Below are positions 44,582 to 55,656 of a stretch of 64,000 nt of DNA, piece by piece (position 1 is the first letter of the stretch; each line of letters begins with the position of its first letter). Source of the DNA: Antrihabitans stalactiti (lineage in GTDB: Bacteria; Actinomycetota; Actinomycetes; Mycobacteriales; Mycobacteriaceae); assembly GCF_012932915.1 (NCBI RefSeq), contig NZ_VCQU01000001.1:496001-560000 (forward strand). Reading direction: 5' to 3'. The notes beneath the pieces were generated by a model that was given only the letters and a program-made list of their open reading frames with translations, did not search any database and had not been told where the DNA came from. The position numbers and the translations under genes were made by a program.

Positions 44582-45760
44582 ATGCCGAATCGCAATCCCG
44601 ACGTGCCGGATGACGTCTTCGCCGGTGTGCTCGCGCAGCTCAACCATTTCGTACGCACCCGCGTGGTGCCTCGTGAGCTGGAAATCATGATCACCGACTC
44701 GATCCCCGCAGACTTGCGCAAGCAGGCCACCGACATGGGGTTGTTCGGCTACGCGATTCCGCAGGAGTGGGGCGGACTCGGGCTCGATCTGGTCCAAGAC
44801 GTCGAGGTCGCCATGGCACTCGGGTACACGTCACTGTCCCTACGGTCGATGTTCGGCACCAACAACGGCATTGCCGGTCAGGTGCTGGTCGGCTTCGGTA
44901 CCGACGAGCAGAAGGCCCGGTGGTTACCCGACATCGCGTCCGGTGACGTCGTCGCATCCTTCGCACTCACCGAAGACGGTGCCGGATCGAACCCCGCGGG
45001 ACTGCGGACCACTGCGAAGGCCGATGGCGACGGGTGGATCCTCGACGGGAGCAAACGGTTCATCACCAACGCCACCGAGGCGGGGCTGTTTGTGGTGTTT
45101 GCCCGCACCGACCCGAAACCCCCGTCCGGCAACGGCATCGCCGTCTTCCTCGTTCCCTCCGGCCTTGCTGGGATCGAGGTCGGCGCCAAGGACGCCAAGA
45201 TGGGACAGGAGGGTTCACGCACCGCCGACGTCACCTTCAACCACGTTCGCATCGGCCCGGACTCACTCGTTGGCGGCGACGGCGACGTCGGCTACCGCGC
45301 TGCGATGACATCACTGGCTCGCGGCCGCATCCACATCGCGGCATTGTCGGTCGGTCAGGCGCAACGTGCACTGGACGAGTCGGTGGCCTACGCGAGCACC
45401 GCGAAGCAAGGCGGAACAGCGATCGGCGACTTCCAACTCGTCCAGGCAATGCTTGCCGATCAGCAAACGGGCGTCATGGCCGGCCGCGCCCTGGCGCGCG
45501 AAGCGGCGAAAGCGTGGGTCGAGAACACCGACCGGCGGATCGCGCCGTCAGCCGCCAAGCTGTTCTGCACGGAGATGGTCGGCAAGGTCGCAGACCTTGC
45601 CGTGCAGATCCACGGCGGCACAGGCTATATGCGCGAAGTGCCTGTCGAGCGGATCTACCGCGATGTCCGACTGCTGCGGCTGTACGAAGGCACCAGCGAG
45701 ATTCAGCGCCTGATCATCGGCGGCGGCCTCGTCCGCGCGGAGAAGAAGAAGGCGCTATGA
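44582..45760 (+). CDS. Acyl-CoA dehydrogenase
   Basis: 392 residues. FAD-binding motifs FALTEDGAGSNPAGLRTTA and VFARTDPKPPSGNGIAVFL, the C-terminal VQIHGGTGYMREVPVERIYR and the catalytic Glu in LYEGTSEIQRLIIGGGL are present. It oxidises an acyl-CoA to the enoyl-CoA. Overlaps the CoA-transferase gene by ATGA, so the two form a unit handling one carboxylic acid. Confidence 0.93.
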   Translation: MPNRNPDVPDDVFAGVLAQLNHFVRTRVVPRELEIMITDSIPADLRKQATDMGLFGYAIPQEWGGLGLDLVQDVEVAMALGYTSLSLRSMFGTNNGIAGQVLVGFGTDEQKARWLPDIASGDVVASFALTEDGAGSNPAGLRTTAKADGDGWILDGSKRFITNATEAGLFVVFARTDPKPPSGNGIAVFLVPSGLAGIEVGAKDAKMGQEGSRTADVTFNHVRIGPDSLVGGDGDVGYRAAMTSLARGRIHIAALSVGQAQRALDESVAYASTAKQGGTAIGDFQLVQAMLADQQTGVMAGRALAREAAKAWVENTDRRIAPSAAKLFCTEMVGKVADLAVQIHGGTGYMREVPVERIYRDVRLLRLYEGTSEIQRLIIGGGLVRAEKKKAL

Positions 45761-46971
45761 CGCTCCCGCTCGACGGAGTCACCGTCGTCTCGATCGAGCA
45801 AGCGGTCGCGGCTCCCCTGGCTACGCGCAACCTTGCGGACCTTGGTGCGCGTGTGATCAAGGTCGAACGTATCGACGGCGGCGACTTCGCCCGCGAGTAC
45901 GACCACGTAGTCCACGGCACGGGTGCGCATTTCGTCTGGCTCAATCGTGGCAAAGAATCGATCGCCGTCGACCTGAAGTCGATCGAGGGGCGCGCTGTTG
46001 TGCGCCGCCTGGTCGATACCGCCGACGTATTCGTGCAGAACCTCGCACCGGGGGCAGCCGAGCGACTCGGACTCGGCGCGGACGAACTGCGGTCGAACCA
46101 CCCCGAGTTGGTCGTGGTTAATCTCTCCGGTTACGGGACAGCTGGGCCGATGTCGGACCGCAAGGCCTACGACCTGCTCATCCAGGCCGAGTCCGGGCTC
46201 ATTTCCATCACCGGCACCGCTGAATCTCCGGTCAAGACCGGCATTCCTACGGCCGACATCGCATCCGGAATGTACTGCGCGCAAGCAGTTCTCGCAGCCT
46301 TGCTGCGCAGGTGGCGCACCGGCCAAGGCGCATCCATCGACCTATCCATGCTCGAAGCCACCGTCGAGTGGATGGGGCATGCCATGTACACCCAGATGCA
46401 CACGGGCATGCAGCCCGCGCGAATGGGATTGGGCCACAGCTCGATTGCCCCGTACGACGCCTTCCCCACCAGTGACGGCCAGATGCTGATCGGCGTGCAG
46501 AACGACAAAGGCTGGCGGGCGCTCGTCACCGACGTGTTCGATCTTCCCGCACTCGCCGACGATGCGCGATTCGCGACAAATGTGCAGCGAGTGCGCCACC
46601 GCCACGAATGCGATGCCGTTGTGGCCGAACAGACTTCACAGTGGACCACCGCGGAACTGGATGCCCGTCTCGCCGCGGCGGGAGTACCTGCGGCCCAGAT
46701 CAAAGACCTCGATCAGGTCGTCGATCACCCGCAACTTCGCGCGCGCAACCGCTGGCGAACAATCGCCACCGAGAACGCGCCCGTCGAGGCGTTGCTCCCA
46801 CCTGTCACCTTTGCCGACACCGAGGCTGCGATGGGTGACGTTCCTGCGCTTGGTCAGCACACACACGCCCTGCTGATCGAATCCGGACTGGAAGCGGCCG
46901 CAGCCGACGACATTGTCAGTCGGAGCGTCGCCTTTCAGGCCAAGCGCTTGCAACCGGCACAGACCAAATAG
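45757..46971 (+). CDS. CaiB/BaiF-family CoA-transferase
   Basis: 404 residues from ATG 45757. Type III CoA-transferase: GVTVVSIEQAVAAPLATRNL, ARVIKVERIDGGDFAREYD, and FVWLNRGKESIAVDLKSIEG typical of the family, with the conserved Asp in KAYDLLIQAESGLISITG. It transfers CoA between acids. Coupled to the acyl-CoA dehydrogenase, it likely activates the substrate acid with a donor CoA. Confidence 0.92.
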   Translation: MTLPLDGVTVVSIEQAVAAPLATRNLADLGARVIKVERIDGGDFAREYDHVVHGTGAHFVWLNRGKESIAVDLKSIEGRAVVRRLVDTADVFVQNLAPGAAERLGLGADELRSNHPELVVVNLSGYGTAGPMSDRKAYDLLIQAESGLISITGTAESPVKTGIPTADIASGMYCAQAVLAALLRRWRTGQGASIDLSMLEATVEWMGHAMYTQMHTGMQPARMGLGHSSIAPYDAFPTSDGQMLIGVQNDKGWRALVTDVFDLPALADDARFATNVQRVRHRHECDAVVAEQTSQWTTAELDARLAAAGVPAAQIKDLDQVVDHPQLRARNRWRTIATENAPVEALLPPVTFADTEAAMGDVPALGQHTHALLIESGLEAAAADDIVSRSVAFQAKRLQPAQTK

Positions 46972-47348
46972 AGGTTGACACAGCGCACGGATCGCGATCG
47001 GCGATCTCGACGAATCGAAAGCCGAAGACGCTGCCCGGATCCAGCATCGCAACATCGCACCACTCTTTTGTGGCCAGCAGGCGCAACTGGTCGCTCCGCC
47101 GACTGCCGACGGATTGGGGCGTCGAGCTGACCGATTCCAGTGAGACCGTCAGGACCCGACTGGAGATCGAACTGAAGAGGGCGAATCAGCGAGAGTTCGG
47201 TCGTCGTCATGATGCGATTCCGCTCGTTGATCGACGCGGCCGGAGATAGGTTGTGAGTGGTCGTCGGTTGAAACGTCGACACGTCGACGCTGGCTTCGTC
47301 GCTGGTGTTGTTGCATCGCAGCACATTCGGAAGGGATGGCACCAAGGC
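46972..47348. other. Gap before alpha/beta hydrolase
   Basis: No convincing gene. Frames on either strand (for example RLPTDWGVELTDSSETVRTR on plus) read for a short stretch only. It holds the promoter of the hydrolase gene. Confidence 0.4.
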
Positions 47349-48173
47349 ATGGGCACGATCACTACCCCCGATGGAATCGAAATCTTCTACAAGGATTGGG
47401 GCAGCGGACAGCCGATCGTGTTCAGCCACGGCTGGCCGTTGTCGAGCGACGACTGGGATGCCCAGATGATGTTCTTTCTCCTACACGGATATCGGGTCAT
47501 TGCGCACGACCGTCGCGGTCACGGTCGCTCGACGCAGACCGCCGACGGCCACGATATGGACCACTACGCAGACGACCTCGCCGCATTGACGAGCGAGCTC
47601 GACTTGCACGACGCGATCCATGTCGGTCACTCCACCGGGGGCGGCGAAGTTGCGCATTACCTGGCTCGCCACGGCGAAGACCGGGTTGCCAAGGCAGCAC
47701 TGATCAGTGCGGTCCCGCCGTTGATGGTCCAGACCGAAGCCAATCCGGGTGGCCTGCCGAAAGAGGTGTTCGACGGGTTGCAGGTGCAGGTAGCGACGAG
47801 GCGGTCCCAGTTCTATCGTGAACTGCCCGAGGGACCGTTCTATGGCTTCAACCGGCCCGGGGTCGAGCCGTCGGAAGCTGTGATCGCCAACTGGTGGCGC
47901 CAGGGCATGATGGGCGGCGCGAAAGCACACTACGACGGCATCGTCGCGTTTTCGCAGACCGACTTCACCGGGGACCTGCAGAAGATCACCGTGCCGGTGT
48001 TGGTGATGCACGGCGACGACGACCAAGTCGTTCCTTACGAAGACTCGGGGCCGCTTTCGGCGAAGCTGCTGGTCAACGGCACGTTGAAGACCTACCCGGG
48101 CTTCCCGCACGGCATGCCGACCACCGAAGCGGAGACGATCAACAAGGACCTGCTGGAATTCATCCGCTCGTGA
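47349..48173 (+). CDS. Alpha/beta hydrolase (non-haem chloroperoxidase/arylesterase type)
   Basis: 274 residues from ATG 47349, behind [42 protein letters not shown], nucleophile Ser in [18 protein letters not shown], Asp in [12 protein letters not shown] and His in [11 protein letters not shown] complete the triad. Family members act as perhydrolases or esterases. Confidence 0.9.
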   Translation: MGTITTPDGIEIFYKDWGSGQPIVFSHGWPLSSDDWDAQMMFFLLHGYRVIAHDRRGHGRSTQTADGHDMDHYADDLAALTSELDLHDAIHVGHSTGGGEVAHYLARHGEDRVAKAALISAVPPLMVQTEANPGGLPKEVFDGLQVQVATRRSQFYRELPEGPFYGFNRPGVEPSEAVIANWWRQGMMGGAKAHYDGIVAFSQTDFTGDLQKITVPVLVMHGDDDQVVPYEDSGPLSAKLLVNGTLKTYPGFPHGMPTTEAETINKDLLEFIRS

Positions 48174-48368
48174 TGCCGCGTGCTCGCACGCCTTGCGCTC
48201 TAACTCTGTAGGTAGTCGTCGACGACGGCGAGCATGTCGGTGGCGAGTTCGATGAGTCCGTCACGGCTGACGGCGAGATCGCCATCGGCGACCCGCTCGG
48301 AGCTTCGGGCACGCGCATACTCGCGACGATGGTGCAGCGAAAGCCCCGTAACGATCCGACTCGCCCGT

Positions 48369-48410
48369 CGTGAGTCTTTTTGGAGTCCCTGGACTCCAAA
48401 AAGACTCACG
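48369..48410. repeat. Perfect 42-nt palindrome
   Basis: Two 20-base arms (CGTGAGTCTTTTTGGAGTCC and its exact complement) around a two-base centre CT. It lies between the ends of two converging genes (hydrolase at 48173 and the USP ending 48449). The T5/A5 tracts inside the arms could serve as terminators in both directions. Confidence 0.7.
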
Positions 48411-48448
48411 AGGGAGGGTCGGACGACGCGGGTGCCTTGCTCGAGTAG

Positions 48449-49339
48449 TCAGCGTTGAGCGTCGCCTCGGCACACGACGACAGGGCATGGCGAGCGATGA
48501 ACCAACCGCTGGCTGGTCGAGCCGAGTAGGGCGCCTGCCAGATTGTGCCGACCGTGACTTCCGACGACCACCAACTGGGCGTCCTGCGCCTGAGTCAGCA
48601 GTTCGACACCCGGACTGGCCTGTTTGCACACTCGAACGACCTCGACGTCGGGGAACTTTTCGCTCCAGCCCGCCAAACACTCGGCGAGCAGGGCAGTTTC
48701 GCGTTCCTCGTCGCCCGCGGGCGCGACGGTCGGCGGGTAGGGCAGTTCGTTCTCGATCCAGGTGTGTACCGCAACGAGCGGCGCACCGTGCGTCGATGCG
48801 AAGTCGAAGGCGTATTCGATGGCTCGCTCACTCGTCGGGCTCCCGTCCACGCCGACGACGACCGAACGCGCGTCGGGCGTGGCGGAGGCATGTTCTCCCC
48901 GCCACACGGCGACGGGGCACGCAGCGTGGTTGGCAACCTGCGTCGCGGTGGATCCGAGCAGCGATGTTCTGGTTCGCGATCGCCCGGTTGCTCCTACAAC
49001 GATCAGGCTCGCGCTCTTGCTGAGGTCCACCAGTATGTCCGCGCCCGTGCCCGGGTACACATGCCAGGACACCACCAACCCGGGATGCTCGCGTCGCAAC
49101 GACGTCGCAGAACCAGCGACCTCGTCTTTCGCCGCGGTCAGCGCTTGCAACCTGAACGCTTCTTCGATGGGCTGTGCGTCGGCGTCGCTGAAATAGGTCG
49201 TCGACGGCACGGCCCGCGCAATGACCAACGGCACTCGCCGCAGGCCGGCCAGCTCGGCCGCCCATTGCGCAGCCCTGTACGAGGTGCGTGAACCGTCGAC
49301 ACCGACGACAATCGACCCGCGCGGTACCGATTCGCTCAT
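48449..49339 (-). CDS. Tandem universal stress protein (USP)
   Basis: 296 residues, two USP domains. Each has the nucleotide-binding motif G-x2-G-x9-G-S/T: first VVGATGRSRTRTSLLGSTAT, second VVGSHGRHNLAGALLGSTSQ; each starts with IVVGVDGS. Such tandem USPs bind ATP and are induced in dormancy in related actinobacteria. ATG overlaps the CBS-protein stop by four bases; third gene of the USP-CBS-USP operon. Confidence 0.93.
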   Translation of the reverse strand: MSESVPRGSIVVGVDGSRTSYRAAQWAAELAGLRRVPLVIARAVPSTTYFSDADAQPIEEAFRLQALTAAKDEVAGSATSLRREHPGLVVSWHVYPGTGADILVDLSKSASLIVVGATGRSRTRTSLLGSTATQVANHAACPVAVWRGEHASATPDARSVVVGVDGSPTSERAIEYAFDFASTHGAPLVAVHTWIENELPYPPTVAPAGDEERETALLAECLAGWSEKFPDVEVVRVCKQASPGVELLTQAQDAQLVVVGSHGRHNLAGALLGSTSQRLVHRSPCPVVVCRGDAQR

Positions 49340-49848
49340 GTGGTTCGCCGAAGCCTTTCTGTGAGATACGAAATCGAAGCAGATGGGGCCTCATTCCTGA
49401 AGCTGGTTGCGAAAACCGCTGCCCACGTGACGATTCCAGTCGGTCGACCATCGACGACGATCGGCACGGCACGAATTCGCCACCGCAGCATCGTTTTCGC
49501 TATGTCTTCGACCTCGAATTCCTGGCGCACCGAGACCGCTGGGAACGCGAAGTCGAGCACCGACGATTTCAGGAACGACGCCGTTCCCGGCCCGTTCGGG
49601 ATCGTCGACGCCGCCCAGAGTCGAACAAGGCTTGCATCGGCGATCGATTCCTCGGTGACCAACTTGGCCAGGCGGCCGGCGGCGTCGACAACAGCAAGCA
49701 TCTTCTGCCGATTCACAGTCATCGCGGCGATGGCTTCACTGACGGTCGCGTCTCGCGAGATCGTCGTGACCGGCAACGCCAAGTCAGCGGCGCACACGCG
49801 GCTGGAGTTGTCGCACTCCAGGCTTCGTGGAAACTCGATGATCGACAT
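49336..49848 (-). CDS. Two-CBS-domain protein
   Basis: 170 residues. CBS pair: DATVSEAIAAMTVNRQKMLA with VVDAAGRLAKLVTEESIADA, and EDIAKTMLRWRIRAVPIVVD with GRPTGIVTWAAVFATSF. CBS domains bind adenosine nucleotides and sense energy state. It lies seven bases after a USP and overlaps the next USP, so the three are co-transcribed. Confidence 0.9.
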   Translation of the reverse strand: MSIIEFPRSLECDNSSRVCAADLALPVTTISRDATVSEAIAAMTVNRQKMLAVVDAAGRLAKLVTEESIADASLVRLWAASTIPNGPGTASFLKSSVLDFAFPAVSVRQEFEVEDIAKTMLRWRIRAVPIVVDGRPTGIVTWAAVFATSFRNEAPSASISYLTERLRRTT

Positions 49849-49854
49849 GAGAGT

Positions 49855-50724
49855 TCACGCCTCCGGCCGAGCGACGATGATCGGGCAGGACACTGCATTG
49901 AGCAGCGCTTGGCTCATCGAGCCATACGTCAGTCCGACAAATCCACCGCGTCCGCGACTGCCGACGACGAGCAGTTCCGCATCCTCGGACAGGTCGTAGA
50001 GGTGCCGCAGGGGCTGGCTTTCGACGACGACGCGCTGGACAGCGACCTCGGGATAGCGCTCGGCGAAGCCGGCAAGGCACTCAGCCAGTAAAGCCTGCTC
50101 CTCGGTTTCCACGTCGGTCCAGCCAGCGACACGGAGTTGATGGCTGTCATTGGACCGCGCATGGAGCGCCACTAGCTTGGCGTCGCGTAGCGAGGCCTCT
50201 TCGAAAGCTACTTCGATTGCGCGGCTGCTACTTTCCGAACCATCGACACCGACAACGATCGCGCCGCGGGGTCGCGAAAGGTCCCAGGCACGGTTGGAGC
50301 GGAAATGGAGCACCGCAACCGGGCAGTGCGCGTGCCGGGACAGCGTGAAATCCAGCGAACCAGCTATTGCTCTGCTCAGTGCGCGCGGTCCGCGACCGCC
50401 TATGACTAGCATCTGCGACGTCTTCGATCGGTCGATGAGGATGGGGCCGATCGGTGCGTGGATGAGTTCGGTGCTCACCTCGACGGCCGGGGCAACGCCG
50501 GTCGCTTGCTGTCGCGCGCTGTCCAGAAGTCGCAAGCCCTCGCTCTCGAGCAGCTCGAATTCTTCTTGGCCATAACGTGGTCCGCGGTCGAGCGGTGCGC
50601 TCACCGCGTGGACTATCTGCAGTCGCGCACGGCGGCGTGCAGCGTCGTCGGCTGCCCACCGGACGGCCTCCTGCGAGGACCTCGAACCGCAAATGCCGAC
50701 GACAACCGGTGGCGTTGTTCTCAT
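49855..50724 (-). CDS. Tandem universal stress protein (USP)
   Basis: 289 residues with two USP domains. Nucleotide-loop motifs VIGGRGPRALSRAIAGSLDF (first) and VVGSRGRGGFVGLTYGSMSQ (second). The start is ATG 50724 and a Dos-box-like sequence lies 61-74 bp upstream. First gene of the USP-CBS-USP operon. Confidence 0.92.
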   Translation of the reverse strand: MRTTPPVVVGICGSRSSQEAVRWAADDAARRRARLQIVHAVSAPLDRGPRYGQEEFELLESEGLRLLDSARQQATGVAPAVEVSTELIHAPIGPILIDRSKTSQMLVIGGRGPRALSRAIAGSLDFTLSRHAHCPVAVLHFRSNRAWDLSRPRGAIVVGVDGSESSSRAIEVAFEEASLRDAKLVALHARSNDSHQLRVAGWTDVETEEQALLAECLAGFAERYPEVAVQRVVVESQPLRHLYDLSEDAELLVVGSRGRGGFVGLTYGSMSQALLNAVSCPIIVARPEA

Positions 50725-50784
50725 CTCGCTCCTCCACGTTGTGCTGCATAAGACACCTTGGCCGCGTCGCCCTCTTGTGCGTTA

Positions 50785-50798
50785 GGGACTTTGGTCGT
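50785..50798. promoter_or_regulatory. Dos-box-like site upstream of USP operon
   Basis: GGGACTTTGGTCGT agrees with the DosR consensus core GGGACTWWAGTCCC at 11 of 14 positions by eye, and lies 61-74 bp before the USP start. Confidence 0.5.
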
Positions 50799-50989
50799 GA
50801 GTGCACATCGACCTGACCTGACATTTCGGAGACCATCGGCACCTCCGTTTTCCGGCGGTGATTCGTAACGTCAATTCCAATCTCGTCGGACAGGGAGCAG
50901 AGAGCCTCGCTGAATCGCCCGCGTTGCGGCCGCAGAACGGGCACTCCTGGCTCGGCAAGTCGGCACAGGGCCCATTGCATGACCGACCA

Positions 50990-51003
50990 AGGACTTCGGA
51001 CCC
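50990..51003. promoter_or_regulatory. Dos-box-like site upstream of DUF1876 gene
   Basis: AGGACTTCGGACCC matches the DosR core at 10 of 14 positions and lies 60-73 bp before the ATG at 51063. Confidence 0.4.
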
Positions 51004-51062
51004 TCGCCGCTGGGGTACTCGAAGCAGATCCTGAGTTCAACGCACAAATGGAGGCCAGCACA

Positions 51063-51311
51063 ATGAAGATCACTAGCGTCGAGATTCTCCTCGACAAGAA
51101 CGGAAACGATACGCGGGCTGTGGCGAGGCTCCGCCCCGACGGCGCCCCAGCGACGATCGGGACCGGCCTTGCCAATCTCAGTCGGACCGACGCGGATTCG
51201 CCTGAGAACATCGAAAAGCTAGCTACCGCACGAGCATTGGTGGACCTGGCCGAGCAGCTGTTCGAGACCGTCGATTCGGCAAACGCGTTGCCGACCGGCT
51301 GGTCGTACTGA
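51063..51311 (+). CDS. DUF1876 (Rv1738-like) small protein
   Basis: 82 residues. GGAGG eight bases before ATG 51063 decides the start over the earlier in-frame ATG at 51048. ITSVEILLDKNGNDTRAVAR, LVDLAEQLFETVDSA fit the DUF1876 fold. In mycobacteria Rv1738 is a DosR-regulon gene with structural similarity to ribosome hibernation factors (family knowledge). It precedes a USP gene by 28 bp and probably shares its transcript. Confidence 0.75.
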   Translation: MKITSVEILLDKNGNDTRAVARLRPDGAPATIGTGLANLSRTDADSPENIEKLATARALVDLAEQLFETVDSANALPTGWSY

Positions 51312-51339
51312 GTCGTCGACCCCGAATCAGGACTCTGCA

Positions 51340-52239
51340 ATGACCGGACTCAGCACGCGCAATGCGATTGTCGTCGGCGTCGACGGTTCGCGAACCGGGC
51401 TGAGCGCCGCCCTTTGGGCCGCCGGCGTCGCAAGCCGACTGCACTGCAGGCTCGTCGTCGCTTGTGTGGCAACTCATCCGGAGTACTACTTCAGTAATGC
51501 AGCCTTTCTCCGATCGCCCGAGCAGCCGACGCAAGCGCTTCAGAACGCAAAGGTTGTCGTCTCCGGCGCAATAGAATTCGTGCGCAGCAACTACGCAGAC
51601 CTCGACGTGGTTTCGACGGTTCTCGAAGGACCCGTCGTCGCGAAGCTGGTTGCGCTTTCAGAAGATGCCCGGATGGTCGTGCTCGGCAACGGGGGTGCGA
51701 ATGTCGTCAGCTCACTCCTGCTCGGATCGACAGCACTCGGGGTTGCCAACCACGCGCATTGTCCAGTTGTGCTGTGGCGCGGCGATCACGAACCACCAGA
51801 GTCGAACCACCACCGCGTAGTTGTGGGTATCGATGGCAGCGAGTCCGGCGAAGAAGCGATAGCGCACGCATTCGAGTACGCCTCCGCGTTCGGCGTTCCC
51901 TTGGTCGCCCTCCATGCATGGCAGCCGGACACTCTTCCCGTCCACTACCCGGTCGCGGATGCGCTGCATCCTGTCGCTGTTCAAGCCGAAGCCGAGGCAG
52001 GTCTACTGGCGGCGTGCATAGCCGGCTGGGCGGAGCGGTACCCAGACGTCGTTGTCATCCGTGCTACCGAGCGTGGATCGGCCGCGGATGCGTTGTTGGC
52101 ACAAGCGGGAAGCACCGATTTGCTAGTCGTCGGCAGTCGAGGGCTCCACCGTGTCGTCGGCACACTCTTGGGCTCGACGAGCCAGGACATGATCCACCAT
52201 GCTCCGTGCCCGGTCATGATCTGCCGCATCGACGACTAG
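51340..52239 (+). CDS. Tandem universal stress protein (USP)
   Basis: 299 residues, two USP domains. Motifs VLGNGGANVVSSLLLGSTAL and VVGSRGLHRVVGTLLGSTSQ. Downstream of the DUF1876 gene and likely regulated with it. Confidence 0.93.
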   Translation: MTGLSTRNAIVVGVDGSRTGLSAALWAAGVASRLHCRLVVACVATHPEYYFSNAAFLRSPEQPTQALQNAKVVVSGAIEFVRSNYADLDVVSTVLEGPVVAKLVALSEDARMVVLGNGGANVVSSLLLGSTALGVANHAHCPVVLWRGDHEPPESNHHRVVVGIDGSESGEEAIAHAFEYASAFGVPLVALHAWQPDTLPVHYPVADALHPVAVQAEAEAGLLAACIAGWAERYPDVVVIRATERGSAADALLAQAGSTDLLVVGSRGLHRVVGTLLGSTSQDMIHHAPCPVMICRIDD

Positions 52240-52450
52240 CGCACCTTTGGCCCAAAGGCCATGCACGGGCCTTGTCATTGGTAGGTACTCGGCAGGTGCG
52301 AAGAAAGCCCACCGCGGGACGGCCGATTCAGGACCATCGGAGTACAAATCGAGGACCAACGCCTCCGTTGCGGAAGCACGCCAGTTCGTACCGTAGTGAG
52401 CATTCTTCGTCGCCCGGGCCCGCTGGTGACGATCTTTGAAGGGAGAAAAG

Positions 52451-53434
52451 ATGACCATCGATATGCCCACAGACGAAGTGTTAAGAGACGCCGTCGCTCT
52501 AGCTTGTCGCGCACCCTCGCTGCACAACAGTCAGCCATGGCAATGGATCAAACAGGGTGAGTCGCTCGACCTATTCGGCGATTCCGACCGCATTCTGCCC
52601 TCCACCGACGCGTTCGGGCGGCAGATGATCATCAGTTGCGGCGTTGCGTTGAACCACGTCCAGTCAGCGTTCGCGGCCGTTGGCTGGTCGACGACCGTTG
52701 CACGAATTCCCAACCCGAACAACGCGAAACACCTCGCCCGCATCTCGTTCCGGCGCTCGCCGAACATCTCCGAACCGGAGGTCGAGCGCGCGGCTGCCAT
52801 CGCCCGACGACGCACCGATCGCCTACCGCTCGCGGAGCCCGCGGATTGGGCGACATTCGAGATGGTGGTGCGCAACATCCTGGCCCGATATGAGACCGAT
52901 TTGGCGGTCTTACCCACTGAATCGAGGCCGGAGTTGGCGAAAGCGTCCGAACTGACGGCAGGCATTCGTCGGTACGACTCGATGTATCAGGCCGAACTTA
53001 ATTGGTGGAGCGGTCATTCCGGCCTCGCTGAAGGTGTGCCGCGCGATGCGTTGGTATCTCGCGCCGAGGACCGGCGAGTCGACGTAGGTCGACGATTTCC
53101 TGCGTTGGACACGATCGAACGGCGTGGCGAGATCGGCGAAGATCGCGCGACCATCGTGGTCCTCATGACCAGAGGGGAGAGCCCCCAGGAGCTCCTGTCG
53201 TGCGGCGAGGCGCTCTCTGCGTTGCTGCTCGAAGCCACGATCGACGGCATGGCCACGTGTCCGCTCACCCACATTACCGAGATCCCGCAGAGCCGGGCTA
53301 TTGTTCGAAAGCTGCTGGGCGGAAAGGGATTCCCGCAGGTCATCGTGCGGCTCGGCGTCGCACCCAAGGGCACGGACCAGCCGCCCGCGACGTTACGCAA
53401 ACCGCTGGCGGATGTGCTCGAATTCCGCTCATGA
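52451..53434 (+). CDS. Acg-like nitroreductase-fold protein
   Basis: 327 residues from ATG 52451, behind AAGGGAG; the frame reaches TTG 52436 but that is inside the ribosome-binding site. CRAPSLHNSQPWQWI is the FMN-fold motif of the Acg (Rv2032) family. Acg proteins in Mycobacterium belong to the DosR regulon; they bind FMN but are not known to reduce nitro compounds. A second such gene lies at 59085-60104. A weak Dos-box-like AGGACCAACGCCTC (9 of 14) sits at 52352-52365. Confidence 0.85.
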   Translation: MTIDMPTDEVLRDAVALACRAPSLHNSQPWQWIKQGESLDLFGDSDRILPSTDAFGRQMIISCGVALNHVQSAFAAVGWSTTVARIPNPNNAKHLARISFRRSPNISEPEVERAAAIARRRTDRLPLAEPADWATFEMVVRNILARYETDLAVLPTESRPELAKASELTAGIRRYDSMYQAELNWWSGHSGLAEGVPRDALVSRAEDRRVDVGRRFPALDTIERRGEIGEDRATIVVLMTRGESPQELLSCGEALSALLLEATIDGMATCPLTHITEIPQSRAIVRKLLGGKGFPQVIVRLGVAPKGTDQPPATLRKPLADVLEFRS

Positions 53435-55491
<2,057 letters not shown>

Positions 55492-55656
55492 TGGCAAGTT
55501 TCGCGACCCTCTCGGTCAGTGCGCACCGTCGACTTGCCTTCCCACCTCACGACATCACAAATCGGAGGCCCACCGCCGCTGGGCAGTTACGCAGAACGCG
55601 TGTCGTTCGGTAACCATAGAGGATTTCGATTCGGCGCCGGACTCACCCCCACCACA

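Noticed and set aside
48200-48409. Possible TetR C-terminal remnant on the minus strand (ends LIELATDMLAVVDDYLQS)
   Set aside because: Too short and mixed frames; upstream part overlaps the 42-nt palindrome. Cannot be supported.
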